Notes: generated by a model from the letters alone, not told the origin. A stretch of 64,000 bases of DNA from Amycolatopsis mediterranei (GCF_026017845.1 NZ_CP100416.1:1393945-1457944); one strand, 5' to 3'. Positions 1-8,745 are shown, counted from the stretch's first letter. Numbers and translations are program-made.

Positions 1-70
1 GAAGCTAAGCCTGACAGCGCCGATGGTACTGCAACCGAAGGGTTGTGGGAGAGTAGGACACCGCCGAACT
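1..70 (+). rRNA. rrf: 5S ribosomal RNA, 3' part only
   Basis: The first ~70 bases match the 3' half of an actinobacterial 5S rRNA: a GAAGCTAAGC loop segment, the GCGCCGATGGTACTGCA stretch, GTGGGAGAGTAGGAC, and a closing CCGCCGAAC strand that would pair with the missing 5' end. The gene enters from the left edge, so an rRNA operon ends here. A strong terminator follows at 79-131. The 3' end is estimated from the family pattern. Confidence 0.9.
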
Positions 71-78
71 CAACATGG

Positions 79-131
79 AAAAGGGGCCTGGGCCCGGTAG
101 AGACGCAAGTCTCCCGGCCCAGGCCCCTTTT
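79..131 (+). terminator. Terminator of the rRNA operon
   Basis: A long GC-rich hairpin: left arm AAAAGGGGCCTGGGCC(CGG), right arm (CCG)GGCCCAGGCCCCTTTT, with a loop of about 15 bases, ending in T residues. It follows the 5S rRNA by fewer than 10 bases and is a typical intrinsic terminator for the rRNA operon. Confidence 0.9.
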
Positions 132-149
132 CCTATTCCCAGGACTACC

Positions 150-254
150 TGCCGTGTCGACCCCCCCCCAATCACGCGTGTCGACCTCCTGATCACGCGA
201 GATGCCCCTCCAGTCACGCATGAAGCCGCCCGGCTCACGCGCGATGCCTCACCT
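150..254. repeat. 21-bp degenerate tandem array
   Basis: The core TCACGCG/TCACGCA recurs at 171, 192, 213 and 234, spaced exactly 21, 21 and 21 bp. A partial unit (GTGTCGACC) lies just before. Bases around the core vary. The array lies between the rRNA terminator and the Lrp/AsnC gene and overlaps that gene's stop codon. Read on the minus strand each unit carries CGTGA followed by a G-rich stretch. Function unknown. Confidence 0.7.
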
Positions 255-701
255 CGCTCCCGGCCGAGCCGGCGGCCGCCTCCTCAACGGGGACGACAAC
301 ACCAGTGACGTCGTCGTCTCCCCGTACCGCTGCACCTTCTCGACCAGCTCCTCGAGCTCTGCCGTATCCCGGCACAGAACCCGCAGGATCCAGCACTCCT
401 CACCCGTGACGTGGTCCGCCGCCACCACCTGGGCCAGCGGCAGGACCGCCGTCCGGAACCGGGGCGTGTCGAGACTCCGGACCCGGGCCCGCACCAATGC
501 CTCGATCGGCAGCCCCAGCTTCGTCGTGTCGACGTTCGCCGCGTAGCCCGTGATCACCCCGCGCTCCTCGAGACGGCGGACGCGCTCCGTCACCGCCGAG
601 CCGGACAGCGATACCCGGCGTCCCAGCTCCGTAAAACTCAAGCGCCCGTCGGCCTGCAGGAGCTCCAGCAGGCGCCAGTCGACGTCGTCGAGGTGGTCCA
701 C
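249..701 (-). CDS. Lrp/AsnC family transcriptional regulator
   Basis: A 150-residue DNA-binding regulator of the feast/famine family. Residues ~4-55 form the AsnC-type helix-turn-helix (DDVDWRLLELLQADGRLSFTELGRRVSLS..TERVRRLEERGVI), and residues ~65-140 form the RAM ligand-binding domain. Length is normal for the family. The GTG at 701 is chosen because GGGAGA lies about 6 bases upstream. It is divergent from the rhodanese gene at 813, which it may regulate (inference). The C-terminal tail is Arg/Pro-rich. The effector amino acid cannot be told from sequence. Confidence 0.88.
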   Translation of the reverse strand: MDHLDDVDWRLLELLQADGRLSFTELGRRVSLSGSAVTERVRRLEERGVITGYAANVDTTKLGLPIEALVRARVRSLDTPRFRTAVLPLAQVVAADHVTGEECWILRVLCRDTAELEELVEKVQRYGETTTSLVLSSPLRRRPPARPGAR

Positions 702-812
702 CGCAACTCTCCCGGGCTCGCAGGGCCAAGACACAGAAATCCCCGGTCGACCCGGGCTTCCACCCCGATTCTGCCCTGTCCGGAAACCGCCTGCGCCAGC
801 AGGATTTACCCC

Positions 813-1235
813 ATGACACGCACGCTCGCCTTCCCTGCCGCAGCGCCCGAAGCAGCCGTCGAATACTTCAGCGCCGAACTCGGCTTCGAGGTCGATCCCG
901 ACGATCTCGTCCAGGACCTCGAAGCCGGCCGCACCGACGGCTACGTCGTCGTCGAGACGCGGGCGCCCGAAGCCTTCGCCCACGCCCGCATCCCCGGCGC
1001 CATCAACCTGCCCTACCGCGACCTGACGCCCGAGACGACCGCGCACCTCGACCGGAACCTCGTGTACGTCTGCTACTGCGAAAGCACCGTCTGCAACGCC
1101 GCCACGAAGGGCGCGCTCAAGCTCGCCGAGCTCGGCTTCAAGGTGAAACGGCTCTCCGGCGGCATCGCCGGCTGGATCGCCGCCGGCTACCCGGTCGAGG
1201 GCGACAAAGCCGGAGGAATGCGCTGTGCCTGCTGA
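813..1235 (+). CDS. Rhodanese-domain sulfurtransferase
   Basis: A single-domain rhodanese of 140 residues. The core runs from GYVVVETRAPEAFAHARIPGAINLPYRDL to the active-site loop CYCESTVCN (Cys87, Cys89, Cys94) and ends with LSGGIAGWIAAGYPV, the classic C-terminal rhodanese signature. Such proteins move sulfane sulfur or act as cysteine-based redox and metal sensors; the substrate is not evident. The first ~35 residues precede the core and may be a helical extension. The ATG at 813 has AGGA at 801 as a weak ribosome site. It lies divergent to the Lrp-type regulator and just upstream of the amidotransferase gene, whose promoter follows its stop. Confidence 0.9.
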   Translation: MTRTLAFPAAAPEAAVEYFSAELGFEVDPDDLVQDLEAGRTDGYVVVETRAPEAFAHARIPGAINLPYRDLTPETTAHLDRNLVYVCYCESTVCNAATKGALKLAELGFKVKRLSGGIAGWIAAGYPVEGDKAGGMRCAC

Positions 1236-1237
1236 CC

Positions 1238-1243
1238 TACCCT
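1238..1243 (+). promoter_or_regulatory. -10 box of a leaderless promoter
   Basis: TACCCT followed by 7 bases and then the GTG start at 1251. This matches the actinobacterial leaderless pattern seen repeatedly in this window, so transcription probably starts at or next to the start codon. Confidence 0.6.
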
Positions 1244-1250
1244 GGACAAC

Positions 1251-1997
1251 GTGACCCGAATCCTGATCATCCAGCCGGACGCGTCGGACCCGCTGGGCCC
1301 CCTCGGCGACTGGCTGACCGAGGCCGGCGCGGAACTCGACGTCCGCCTGCTGCCGGAGCAAGACCTCCCCGAGCTCGACGGCTACCAGGCCGTCGTCTGC
1401 CTCGGCGGCGGGATGGCCGCGGAAGACGACGCCAAGCACCCGTGGCTCGCCGACGTCCGGCGGCTGCTGTCCAAGGCGGCGGCGAAGAACCTGCCCACCC
1501 TCGGGATCTGCCTCGGCGCCCAGCTGCTGGCCGTCGCGACCGGTGGCCGCGTCGAGGTCGCTCCCGATGGGCCGGAGGTCGGTCCGCACCTCGTCAGCAA
1601 GAAGGACGCGGCGTGGACCGACCCGCTGTTCGCCGACCTGCCGCTCGTGCAGGACGTCCTCCAGTTCCACACCGACGCCATCACCCGGCTCCCGCCCGGT
1701 GCCGAACTCCTCGCCTCTTCGCCGCGCTACACGCACCAGGCCTACCGGCTCGGGCGATGTGTCTACGGTGTGCAGTTCCACATCGAGACGACGCCCGAGG
1801 TCGTCGAGAGCTGGGCCGCGGAATGCCCCGACGAAGCCGAATTCGCCCGGCCGGGCGCACTGGAGCACGAAGCGTTGGTCACCGTGCACGCCGACATCGA
1901 CGAGACCTGGCGCCCCTTCGCACACCGGTTCGTCAAACTCGCCGCCGGTGAGCTCGCGCCCGCGGTGGCGGGGAATCGCACATTGCCGCTGGCTTAA
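1251..1997 (+). CDS. Class I glutamine amidotransferase
   Basis: A 248-residue stand-alone GATase1 protein of the GuaA-N-terminal/YfeJ-like type. The nucleophile elbow is GICLGAQ with Cys87, and the His-Glu pair is FHIE (His177, Glu179), so the hydrolytic triad is complete. The oxyanion strand CLGGGM lies near residue 50. No synthetase domain is fused, so it probably hydrolyses glutamine or a gamma-glutamyl compound or partners another protein; the substrate is unknown. It starts at a GTG with a leaderless-type -10 box. The next gene (broken pit) lies about 95 bp downstream. Confidence 0.88.
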   Translation: MTRILIIQPDASDPLGPLGDWLTEAGAELDVRLLPEQDLPELDGYQAVVCLGGGMAAEDDAKHPWLADVRRLLSKAAAKNLPTLGICLGAQLLAVATGGRVEVAPDGPEVGPHLVSKKDAAWTDPLFADLPLVQDVLQFHTDAITRLPPGAELLASSPRYTHQAYRLGRCVYGVQFHIETTPEVVESWAAECPDEAEFARPGALEHEALVTVHADIDETWRPFAHRFVKLAAGELAPAVAGNRTLPLA

Positions 1998-2091
1998 CGA
2001 CAGAGGTCACAACCAGCAACGTCGTGTTAACGCCAGGCTTACCCGTCAGGGACCTTGCGGGAGAAGTCCCCACAAGGGTGCGGAGGTCGGG

Positions 2092-3143
2092 GTGCAACCC
2101 TCGTTGCTGGTCGTGGTCGTCGTCATCACGGCCCTCATTTTCGATTTCACGAACGGGTTCCACGACACCGCGAACTCGATGGCCACGTCGATCGCCACCG
2201 GGGCCCTCAGAACCCGCGTGGCCGTCGCGATCTCGGCGGTGTTGAACCTGGTCGGCGCGTTCCTGTCGGTCGAGGTCGCCAAGACGATCTCCAGCGCCTG
2301 GTGGACGACACCAAGATCGGCCCGGCGATCGTCTTCGGCGGCCTGATCGGCGCCACCTGGATCTCCGCGGGCGCCGGCTCGGTCCACTTCGGAAAGATCG
2401 TCGAGAAGGTCCTCATCCCGGCCGCGGCCAGCCCGGTCATCGCCGGGCTCGTCGCGATGGCCGCCACTTACCTGGTCTACCGCTTCCTGGTGCGCGGCCG
2501 GCCGGCCACGCGCGGGTTCAAGGTCGGCCAGATCGTCTCGGCCTCGCTGGTCTCGCTCGCCCACGGCACCAACGACGCGCAGAAGACGATGGGCGTCATC
2601 ACGCTCACGCTCGTCACCGCCGGCAGCCTCCCGGCGGGCTCGTCGCCACCCGTCTGGGTGATCATCAGTGCCGCGTGCGCGCTCGCCCTCGGCACCTACC
2701 TCGGCGGCTGGCGCATCACCCACACCCTGGGCAAGGGCCTGACCGACATCGAGGGCCCGCAGGGCTTCGCCGCCCAGACGAGCTCGGCGCTGGTCATCCT
2801 GGTGTCGTCGCGGCTGGGCTTCCCGCTGTCGACGACGCACGTCTGCTCCGGCGGGATCGTCGGCTCGGGCGTCGGCCGCCGCGACGCGCCGGTCCGCTGG
2901 CGGATGGCCGGCCGGATGGTCGTCGCGTGGCTGTTCACCCTGCCCGCGGCCGCGATCGTCGGCGCGATTTCCGGCAAGGTCGCGTCGCTGGGCAGCGCGG
3001 GCACGGTCGCCGTCGGCGTCGTCGGGATCGGCGTGGGCCTCGGCATCTACCTCCTCTCGCGACGCCACCCCGTCACCGCGCACAGCTTCCAGGTCCCCGA
3101 GCCGACGCCGGCTGTTACCGAGCCGGGCCGGCTCGCCGCCTGA
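2092..3143 (+). pseudogene. pit: PiT-family phosphate transporter, disrupted
   Basis: A low-affinity inorganic phosphate transporter gene with two lesions. It opens at GTG 2092 (GGAGG at 2082) and reads SLLVVVVVITALIFDFTNGF and on to VEVAKTIS. One base is then missing next to 2296, and reading must change frame to continue VDDTKIGPAIVFGGLIGATW to the stop at 3143. Against the intact paralogue at 54270-55397 it also lacks 81 bp (27 codons) between two similar FxGLxGA segments, removing WNLVTWLIGLPSSSSHAL, a conserved part of the transport core. The rest is well conserved, including SLAHGTNDAQKTMGVI. The double damage suggests a pseudogene, although the one-base loss could be a sequencing error. 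Confidence 0.82.
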
Positions 3144-3172
3144 GCCGGGTTCCCCGGCTACGGTGGTCGGTG

Positions 3173-6148
3173 ATGGCAGACCGCGCGCGAACGACCGCTT
3201 CGGCGGCGAGGTACGGCTTCACCGATTCCCGTGCCGAGGGTCAGTTGCGCGCGGCCGGCTGGTGGTCCGACGCCGGCCCGGTCGAGCCCGCCGCCGACGT
3301 GCTCGCGGCGTTGTCCCGCACCGCCGACCCGGACCTCGCCCTGCGTGGCCTGGACCGGATCCGCGAGGCCGACGCCGCCGAGTGGGCCGCCCTCGAAGCG
3401 CAGCTCCGCACCCACCGGACGTTCCGCGGCCGCTTCCTCAGCGTGCTCGGGACGTCGAGCGCGCTCGCGGACTTCCTCGCCGCCAACCCGGGCCAGTGGC
3501 GCTCGCTCATCGGGGACAAGTGCACCGACTCCGCCTGCTACCGCGAGGCCTTGCGCACGGCGCTGCTGGCCGACGACGGTTCGGTGCTCACCGGGCGCAA
3601 AGCCGAACACGCCCTCAAGGTCGCCTATCGCGGCCAGCTGCTCGGCATCGCCGCCGCCGACCTCGGGCACGTCGTCGAGGACGGGCTCGAGCACCCCAGC
3701 TACGCCGAGGTCGCGGCGCAGCTGACGGAGCTCGCCGAGGCCGCGCTGGCCGCCGGGCTGCTCGTCGCCGAGGCCGAAGCCGGCGCGCCCGCCGAAGGCA
3801 CCTTGGCGATCATCGCGATGGGCAAGTGCGGCGGGCGGGAGCTCAACTACGTCAGCGACGTCGACGTCATCTTCGTCGGAGAGGGCGACCTCGGCCTCGC
3901 GACGCGGCTGGCCAGCACGATGATGCGCGTTGTCGACAAGGCGTGCTTCGAGGTCGACGCGGCGTTGCGTCCCGAGGGCAAGGCCGGCGCGCTCGTCCGC
4001 ACGCTGGAGGGCCACCACGGCTACTACCAGAAGTGGGCCAAGACCTGGGAGTTCCAGGCGCTGCTCAAGGCGCGTCCGGTGGCGGGCGACGCCGAGCTTG
4101 GCCGTCAGTACGCCGAAATGGTGGCGCCGCTGGTGTGGTCGGCGGCCGACCGGGAGAACTTCGTCGCCGAGGTGCAGCAGATGCGCCGCCGGGTCGAGGG
4201 CCACGTGCCGTCCGAGCACGCCGAACGCGAGCTGAAACTGGGCCGCGGTGGCCTGCGCGACGTCGAATTCGCGGTGCAGCTGCTGCAGCTCGTGCACGGC
4301 CGGGTCGATGCGGACCTGCGCTCACCGTCCACTATGGACGCGCTTGCGGCCCTCGGTGAAGGCGGTTACGTCGGTCGTCAGGACGCCGCGGAGCTGGGTG
4401 CGTCGTACGAGTTCCTGCGGATGATCGAGCACCGGCTGCAGCTGCGGCGGATGCGCCGCACGCACCTGTTCCCCGCGTCGTCGGACACCGCCGAGCTGCG
4501 CATCCTCGCCAGGGCGAGCGGGATCAAGGCGGCCGGCGGCAAGAGCCAGGGCGAGTCGCTGCTCGCGGAGTTCCGGCGGCACGGCAAGGGAATCCGCCGT
4601 CTGCACGAGAAGATCTTCTACCGGCCGCTGCTGCAGTCCGTCGCGAACGTGCCGACCGAGGCGCTGCGCCTGACGACGAAGCAGGCCGCCAGCCGCCTGG
4701 CCGCGCTCGGCTACACCGCGCCCGACGGCGCGCTCCAGCACATCAAGACCCTCACCGCGGGCGTCTCGCGGCGCGCCGCGATCCAGCAGGCGCTGCTGCC
4801 GGTGCTGCTCGACCTCTTCGCCGACACGCCGGACCCCGACGGCGGGCTGCTGTCGTACCGGAAGGTGTCCGAGGCGCTCGAAGACACCCCGTGGTACCTG
4901 CGGGTGCTGCGCGACGAGGGCACGGTCGTGGAGAACCTGGCCTTCCTGCTGGGGACGTCGCGGCTGGTGCCCGACCTGCTGGTCCGCGCGCCGGAGGTGC
5001 TGCAGCTGCTCGGCGACCCGGCCCGGCTGCTGGGCCGCACGCCCGCCGAGGTGGCGACGTCGCTGCGGGCCGCGGTCCGGCGTCAGCCCGGGTTGAACGC
5101 CGCCGTCGCCGCCGCGCGTTCGCTGCGGCGGCACGAACTCCTGCGCATCGCCTGCGCGGATCTGCTCGGGCTGCTCGACGTGCCCGAGGTCTGCGAAGCG
5201 CTTTCGAGCGTCTGGGTGGCCGTGCTGCAGGGCGCGCTGGCCGCGGCGTTCCGGCAGCGGCAGGCCGAGCTCGGCCGGACGCCGGCCCGCATCGCCGTCA
5301 TCGGGATGGGCCGGCTCGGGGGTGCCGAACTCGGCTACGGCTCCGACGCCGACGTGCTCTTCGTCTGCGAGCCGTCCGAAGGGGTTTCGGACGCCGACGC
5401 CGTGAAGTTCGCTTCGTCGGTCGCGGAGACCGTCCGGAAGATGCTGGGTGCGCCGAGTTCGGACCCGGCGCTGGAGGTCGACGCCGACCTGCGGCCGGAG
5501 GGCCGGAGCGGGCCGCTGGTCCGGACGTTGGAGTCGTATCGCGCCTACTACGCGCGGTGGGGTGAGGTGTGGGAGGCGCAGGCGCTGTTGCGGGCCCGGT
5601 TCGTCGCCGGCGACGACGAACTCGGCGAGCGGTTCATCGCGATGATCGACCCGATCCGCTACCCCGGGAAGGGGCTGGACGGGACGCAGGCGCGGGAAAT
5701 CCGCCGCATCAAGGCGCGCGTCGAGACGGAGCGGATGCCGCGCGGCGCCGACGCGACATTGCACACGAAACTCGGCCGCGGCGGCCTCGCCGACGTCGAG
5801 TGGACGGTGCAGCTGCTGCAGCTCCAGCACGCCCACGAGGTCGAAGGCCTGCAGACGACGTCGACGCTCGACGCGCTGGCGGTGCTCCCGGAAGCGGGCC
5901 TGGCCGAGCAGCCGGAAGCGGACTCGCTGACCGAGGCGTGGCTGCTGGCGACCCGGGTGCGCAACGCGGGGATGCTGGTGCGCGGCAAGGCGGTCGACCA
6001 GGTGCCGGGCTCGGGCCGCGACCTGACCGCGGTGGCCCGCGTCCTCGGCCAGTCGGCGGGCGACGACCCTGGCGAGTTCCTCGACACGTACCGCCGCATC
6101 ACCCGGCGGGCGCACGCGGTGGTGGAGCACCTGTTCTACGAGGCCTGA
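3173..6148 (+). CDS. glnE: Bifunctional glutamine synthetase adenylyltransferase/adenylyl-removing enzyme
   Basis: About 991 residues, the usual actinobacterial GlnE length. It has two tandem nucleotidyltransferase domains. The N-terminal one (adenylyl removal in E. coli) carries GKCGGRELNYVSDVDVIF near residues 215-233. The C-terminal one (adenylylation) carries GMGRLGGAELGYGSDADVLF near residues 708-728. Each is followed by a helical GlnD/PII-uridylyltransferase-like segment (KLGRGGLRDVEF and KLGRGGLADVEW). It modifies a tyrosine of glutamine synthetase GlnA, encoded convergently at 6662-8086. The start is ATG 3173 or GTG 3170; a TACGGT -10 box at 3159 suggests a nearly leaderless transcript. 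Confidence 0.96.
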   Translation: MADRARTTASAARYGFTDSRAEGQLRAAGWWSDAGPVEPAADVLAALSRTADPDLALRGLDRIREADAAEWAALEAQLRTHRTFRGRFLSVLGTSSALADFLAANPGQWRSLIGDKCTDSACYREALRTALLADDGSVLTGRKAEHALKVAYRGQLLGIAAADLGHVVEDGLEHPSYAEVAAQLTELAEAALAAGLLVAEAEAGAPAEGTLAIIAMGKCGGRELNYVSDVDVIFVGEGDLGLATRLASTMMRVVDKACFEVDAALRPEGKAGALVRTLEGHHGYYQKWAKTWEFQALLKARPVAGDAELGRQYAEMVAPLVWSAADRENFVAEVQQMRRRVEGHVPSEHAERELKLGRGGLRDVEFAVQLLQLVHGRVDADLRSPSTMDALAALGEGGYVGRQDAAELGASYEFLRMIEHRLQLRRMRRTHLFPASSDTAELRILARASGIKAAGGKSQGESLLAEFRRHGKGIRRLHEKIFYRPLLQSVANVPTEALRLTTKQAASRLAALGYTAPDGALQHIKTLTAGVSRRAAIQQALLPVLLDLFADTPDPDGGLLSYRKVSEALEDTPWYLRVLRDEGTVVENLAFLLGTSRLVPDLLVRAPEVLQLLGDPARLLGRTPAEVATSLRAAVRRQPGLNAAVAAARSLRRHELLRIACADLLGLLDVPEVCEALSSVWVAVLQGALAAAFRQRQAELGRTPARIAVIGMGRLGGAELGYGSDADVLFVCEPSEGVSDADAVKFASSVAETVRKMLGAPSSDPALEVDADLRPEGRSGPLVRTLESYRAYYARWGEVWEAQALLRARFVAGDDELGERFIAMIDPIRYPGKGLDGTQAREIRRIKARVETERMPRGADATLHTKLGRGGLADVEWTVQLLQLQHAHEVEGLQTTSTLDALAVLPEAGLAEQPEADSLTEAWLLATRVRNAGMLVRGKAVDQVPGSGRDLTAVARVLGQSAGDDPGEFLDTYRRITRRAHAVVEHLFYEA

Positions 6149-6150
6149 CC

Positions 6151-6156
6151 TACAGT
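6151..6156 (+). promoter_or_regulatory. -10 box of a leaderless promoter
   Basis: TACAGT three bases after the glnE stop, 6 bases before the GTG at 6163. The thioesterase gene can therefore be transcribed from its own promoter as well as by read-through from glnE. Confidence 0.6.
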
Positions 6157-6162
6157 GGGCCG

Positions 6163-6588
6163 GTGACCGATCGCGAGCCGTTCCGGACCCGGATCAAGGT
6201 CCGGCACTACGAGCTGGACACCTTGGGCCACCTCAACCACGCCGTGTACCACTCGTACGGCGAGGTCTCCCGCCTGGAGCTGCTCGAAGCGTCGGGTGCG
6301 CTGAAGGGGCTTCCGGGTGTGGCGGCGGTGCTGCTGGAGACGCACGTGGTGTTCCGCCGCGAGCTGCGCGCGGGCGACGAGGTCGAGGTGACGTGCGAGG
6401 CCAAGTTCGGCCGCGGCAAGACGTTCCGGATGGATTCGAACATCCTCAAGCTGGACGGCACCCTGGCGGCGGAGATCACCTGCACGCTGGGGCTGATGGA
6501 CCTGGAGCGCCGCAAGCTGGTCGAGGACCCGCGCGCCCGCTTTGAGGCGGCGGGCGCGGACATGAAGCTGCTGTCGCCGTCGGAGTGA
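6163..6588 (+). CDS. Acyl-CoA thioesterase, hotdog fold (YbgC/FadM type)
   Basis: A 141-residue single hotdog-fold 4HBT thioesterase. The signature IKVRHYELDTLGHLNHAVYHSYGEVSRLE near residues 10-38 includes the D-x-x-G-H-x-N-H active-site segment, and THVVFRRELRAGDEVEV forms the central strand. Such enzymes hydrolyse acyl-CoA thioesters; chain-length preference is unknown. The GTG at 6163 is preceded by TACAGT, the leaderless pattern. It sits between glnE and the convergent glnA, with a hairpin between them. Confidence 0.88.
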   Translation: MTDREPFRTRIKVRHYELDTLGHLNHAVYHSYGEVSRLELLEASGALKGLPGVAAVLLETHVVFRRELRAGDEVEVTCEAKFGRGKTFRMDSNILKLDGTLAAEITCTLGLMDLERRKLVEDPRARFEAAGADMKLLSPSE

Positions 6589-6596
6589 CACGAGAA

Positions 6597-6636
6597 ACGC
6601 CGGCGGCGAGGGCTCTTCGCACCTCACCGCCGGCGT
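6597..6636. terminator. Bidirectional hairpin between thioesterase gene and glnA
   Basis: The inverted repeat ACGCCGGCGG (6597-6606) and CCGCCGGCGT (6627-6636) lies between two convergent genes. There is no clear T-run, so it is a weak or bidirectional intrinsic terminator. Confidence 0.55.
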
Positions 6637-6661
6637 GTTCGGGGGCCGTTCTGCTACCGGA

Positions 6662-8086
6662 TCACACGTCGTAGTACAGGGAGAACTCGTACGGGTGCGG
6701 GCGCAGGCGCAGCGGGTCGATCTCGTTCTCGCGCTTGTACGAGATCCACGTCTCGATCACGTCCGGGGTGAACACGCCGCCCTCGAGGAGGTAGTCGTGG
6801 TCCGCCTCGAGCGTGTTCAGGACTGTGCCCAGGTCGCCCGGGACCAGCTTGACGTCCTTGGCCTCCTCGGGCGGGAGCTCGTAGAGGTCCTTGTCGATCG
6901 GCTCCGGCGGCTCGATCTTGTTCCGGATGCCGTCGAGGCCGGCCATCATCATCGCCGAGAACGCCAGGTACGGGTTGCCCGACGAGTCCGGGCAGCGGAA
7001 CTCGGCGCGCTTGGCCTTCGGGTTGTTGCCCGTGATCGGGATGCGGACGCAGGCCGAGCGGTTGCGCTGCGAGTAGACCAGCGAAACCGGCGCCTCGAAG
7101 CCCGGGACCAGGCGGTGGTAGGAGTTCACCGTCGGGTTCGTGAAGGCCAGCAGGCTCGGGGCGTGCTTGAGCAGGCCGCCGATGTAGTGGCGCGCGGTGT
7201 CCGACAGGCCGGCGTAGCCCGACTCGTCGTGGAACAGCGGCTGGCCGTCCTTCCACAGCGACTGGTGGCAGTGCATGCCCGAGCCGTTGTCGCCGGCGAG
7301 GGGCTTCGGCATGAACGTGGCCGTCTTGCCCGCGGCGAACACCGTGTTCTTCACGATGTACTTGAACAGCTGCAGGTCGTCCGCGGCGTGCAGCAGCGTG
7401 TTGAACTTGTAGTTGATCTCGGTCTGGCCGGCGGTGCCCACCTCGTGGTGCGCGCGCTCGATCTCGAAACCGGAGCCCTGGAGGTTGCGGACGATGTCGT
7501 CGCGCAGGTCGGCGAAGTGGTCGACCGGCGGGACCGGGAAGTAGCCGCCCTTGAACTTCGTCTTGTAGCCCTGGTTGCCACCGACCTCGTCGGCGCCCGT
7601 GTTCCACCAGCCCTCGACGGAGTCGATCTCGTGGAAGGAGGCGTGCTCGGCGGAGTCGAAGCGGATCGAGTCGAAGATGTAGAACTCGGCTTCGGGACCG
7701 AAGTAGACGTTGTCGGCGACGCCGTACTCGGCGATGTACTGCTCGGCCTTGCGCGCGATGTTGCGCGGGTCGCGGCTGTACGCCTCACGGGTGAAGGGGT
7801 CGTGCACGAAGAAGTTGAGGGCGAGCGTCTTCGCCTTGCGGAAGGGGTCGATCCGCGCGGTCGCCGCGTCCGGCAGCAGCAGCATGTCGGACTCGTGGAT
7901 GGACTGGAAGCCGCGCACCGAGGAGCCGTCGAACGCGAGACCCTCTTCGTAGGCCTCTTCGGTGAAGGCCTTCGCGGGGACCGTGAAGTGCTGCATCACG
8001 CCGGGCAGGTCGCAGAACTGGACGTCGATGACTTCGACGTCCTCGTCGGCGATGAGGCGCTGGATGTCGTCTGGAGTAGTGGGCAC
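6662..8086 (-). CDS. glnA: Glutamine synthetase type I-beta
   Basis: A 474-residue GS-I subunit that makes glutamine from glutamate, ammonia and ATP as a dodecamer. Visible landmarks are [12 protein letters not shown] (N-terminal latch and active-site Asp loop), [10 protein letters not shown] (metal-binding Glu), GMHCHQSL, the [13 protein letters not shown] segment and the adenylylation site [13 protein letters not shown] (Tyr402 by my count), so it is a GlnE target. GTG 8086 is chosen because AGGAG lies 9 bases upstream and the family N-terminus fits. A GlnR-type box lies at 8155-8192. Gene order (glnE, glnA, RDD, DUF4191) resembles the mycobacterial glnA1 region. Confidence 0.97.
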   Translation of the reverse strand: MPTTPDDIQRLIADEDVEVIDVQFCDLPGVMQHFTVPAKAFTEEAYEEGLAFDGSSVRGFQSIHESDMLLLPDAATARIDPFRKAKTLALNFFVHDPFTREAYSRDPRNIARKAEQYIAEYGVADNVYFGPEAEFYIFDSIRFDSAEHASFHEIDSVEGWWNTGADEVGGNQGYKTKFKGGYFPVPPVDHFADLRDDIVRNLQGSGFEIERAHHEVGTAGQTEINYKFNTLLHAADDLQLFKYIVKNTVFAAGKTATFMPKPLAGDNGSGMHCHQSLWKDGQPLFHDESGYAGLSDTARHYIGGLLKHAPSLLAFTNPTVNSYHRLVPGFEAPVSLVYSQRNRSACVRIPITGNNPKAKRAEFRCPDSSGNPYLAFSAMMMAGLDGIRNKIEPPEPIDKDLYELPPEEAKDVKLVPGDLGTVLNTLEADHDYLLEGGVFTPDVIETWISYKRENEIDPLRLRPHPYEFSLYYDV

Positions 8087-8154
8087 CCTCGGTGACTCCT
8101 TCTCGTTCGAGCTCGTACGGCAGTGCTCTCTTCGGCTCACGCTAAAAGTGCGGT

Positions 8155-8192
8155 GTTGCCCGACCGTCACCCGTATGTTTCGCCGGTGTTAA
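8155..8192 (-). promoter_or_regulatory. GlnR-type nitrogen-control box upstream of glnA
   Basis: On the glnA strand the order is TTAAC, 6 bases, GAAAC, 6 bases, GTGAC, 6 bases, GCAAC. That is two full a/b half-site pairs of the actinobacterial GlnR consensus gTnAc-n6-GaAAc with every spacer exactly 6 bases. It ends about 70 bp upstream of the glnA start. GlnR binding and nitrogen-limitation activation of glnA are established in streptomycetes and mycobacteria; the site here is inferred from the match. Confidence 0.8.
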
Positions 8193-8247
8193 CGGGTGGT
8201 CGATATCGGGTATCCGACCAGGTCGGATGTGCTCCACGCCACCGGCA

Positions 8248-8253
8248 TACCCT
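8248..8253 (+). promoter_or_regulatory. -10 box of a leaderless promoter
   Basis: TACCCT followed by 6 bases and the GTG start of the RDD gene at 8260. Confidence 0.6.
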
Positions 8254-8259
8254 AGACGG

Positions 8260-8745
8260 GTGGCGAGATGGACCGGCGAATGGCTACCCGGCACCGGCGA
8301 CGGCGGTCAGGACACTGATCAACACGGCTCGCGGTGGCCGGGCGAGAAGTTCGGTTTGCCCGAATCGGGCGTCGGCTCGGCGGCGAGCGGGGGCGCGCGG
8401 CTGCTCGGGCTGATCGTCGACCTCGTGGTCGCGGCCCTGGTCACGGCCATCTTCCTGCACCCCAGCCTGCGGGATCCGGCCGCGATGCAGCAGTTCAACC
8501 TCTGGTCCGGCGGCGTGTGGGCGGTCATCTCGGTCATCTCGGCCGGGTTCTTCGGCTTCACCCCCGGGATGGCCGCCGTCGGCATCCGCGTCGCCCGCCT
8601 CGACGGCGCCGCGCTGGTCGGCCCGGTGCGCGCGCTGGTCCGGGCCGCGCTGACGTTCGTGCTCATCCCGGCGGCGGTCCGCAACGCCGACGGCCGCAGC
8701 TGGCTCGACCGGCTGACCGGCACCGTCGTGATCCGGATGCGCTAG
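8260..8745 (+). CDS. RDD family membrane protein
   Basis: A 161-residue protein with two or three membrane segments. A polar N-terminus is followed by GGARLLGLIVDLVVAALVTAIFL, then WAVISVISAGFFGFTPGMAAVGIRVARLDG, and an amphipathic C-terminal part (ALVRAALTFVLIPAAVRNADGRSWLDRLTGTVVIRMR). The RLLGLIVD and RSWLDRLTGT segments correspond to the RDD family. Mycobacteria carry a similar gene beside glnA1. The role is unknown. The GTG at 8260 has a leaderless -10 box. Its stop shares the tetramer CTAG (8742-8745) with the stop of the convergent gene. Confidence 0.85.
   Translation: MARWTGEWLPGTGDGGQDTDQHGSRWPGEKFGLPESGVGSAASGGARLLGLIVDLVVAALVTAIFLHPSLRDPAAMQQFNLWSGGVWAVISVISAGFFGFTPGMAAVGIRVARLDGAALVGPVRALVRAALTFVLIPAAVRNADGRSWLDRLTGTVVIRMR

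Noticed and set aside
8113-8131. GAGAGCACTGC in the glnA leader as a seventh copy of the 42-bp array site
   Set aside because: It matches only one and a half arms, is isolated, and an 11-base match is not surprising given the number of positions examined.
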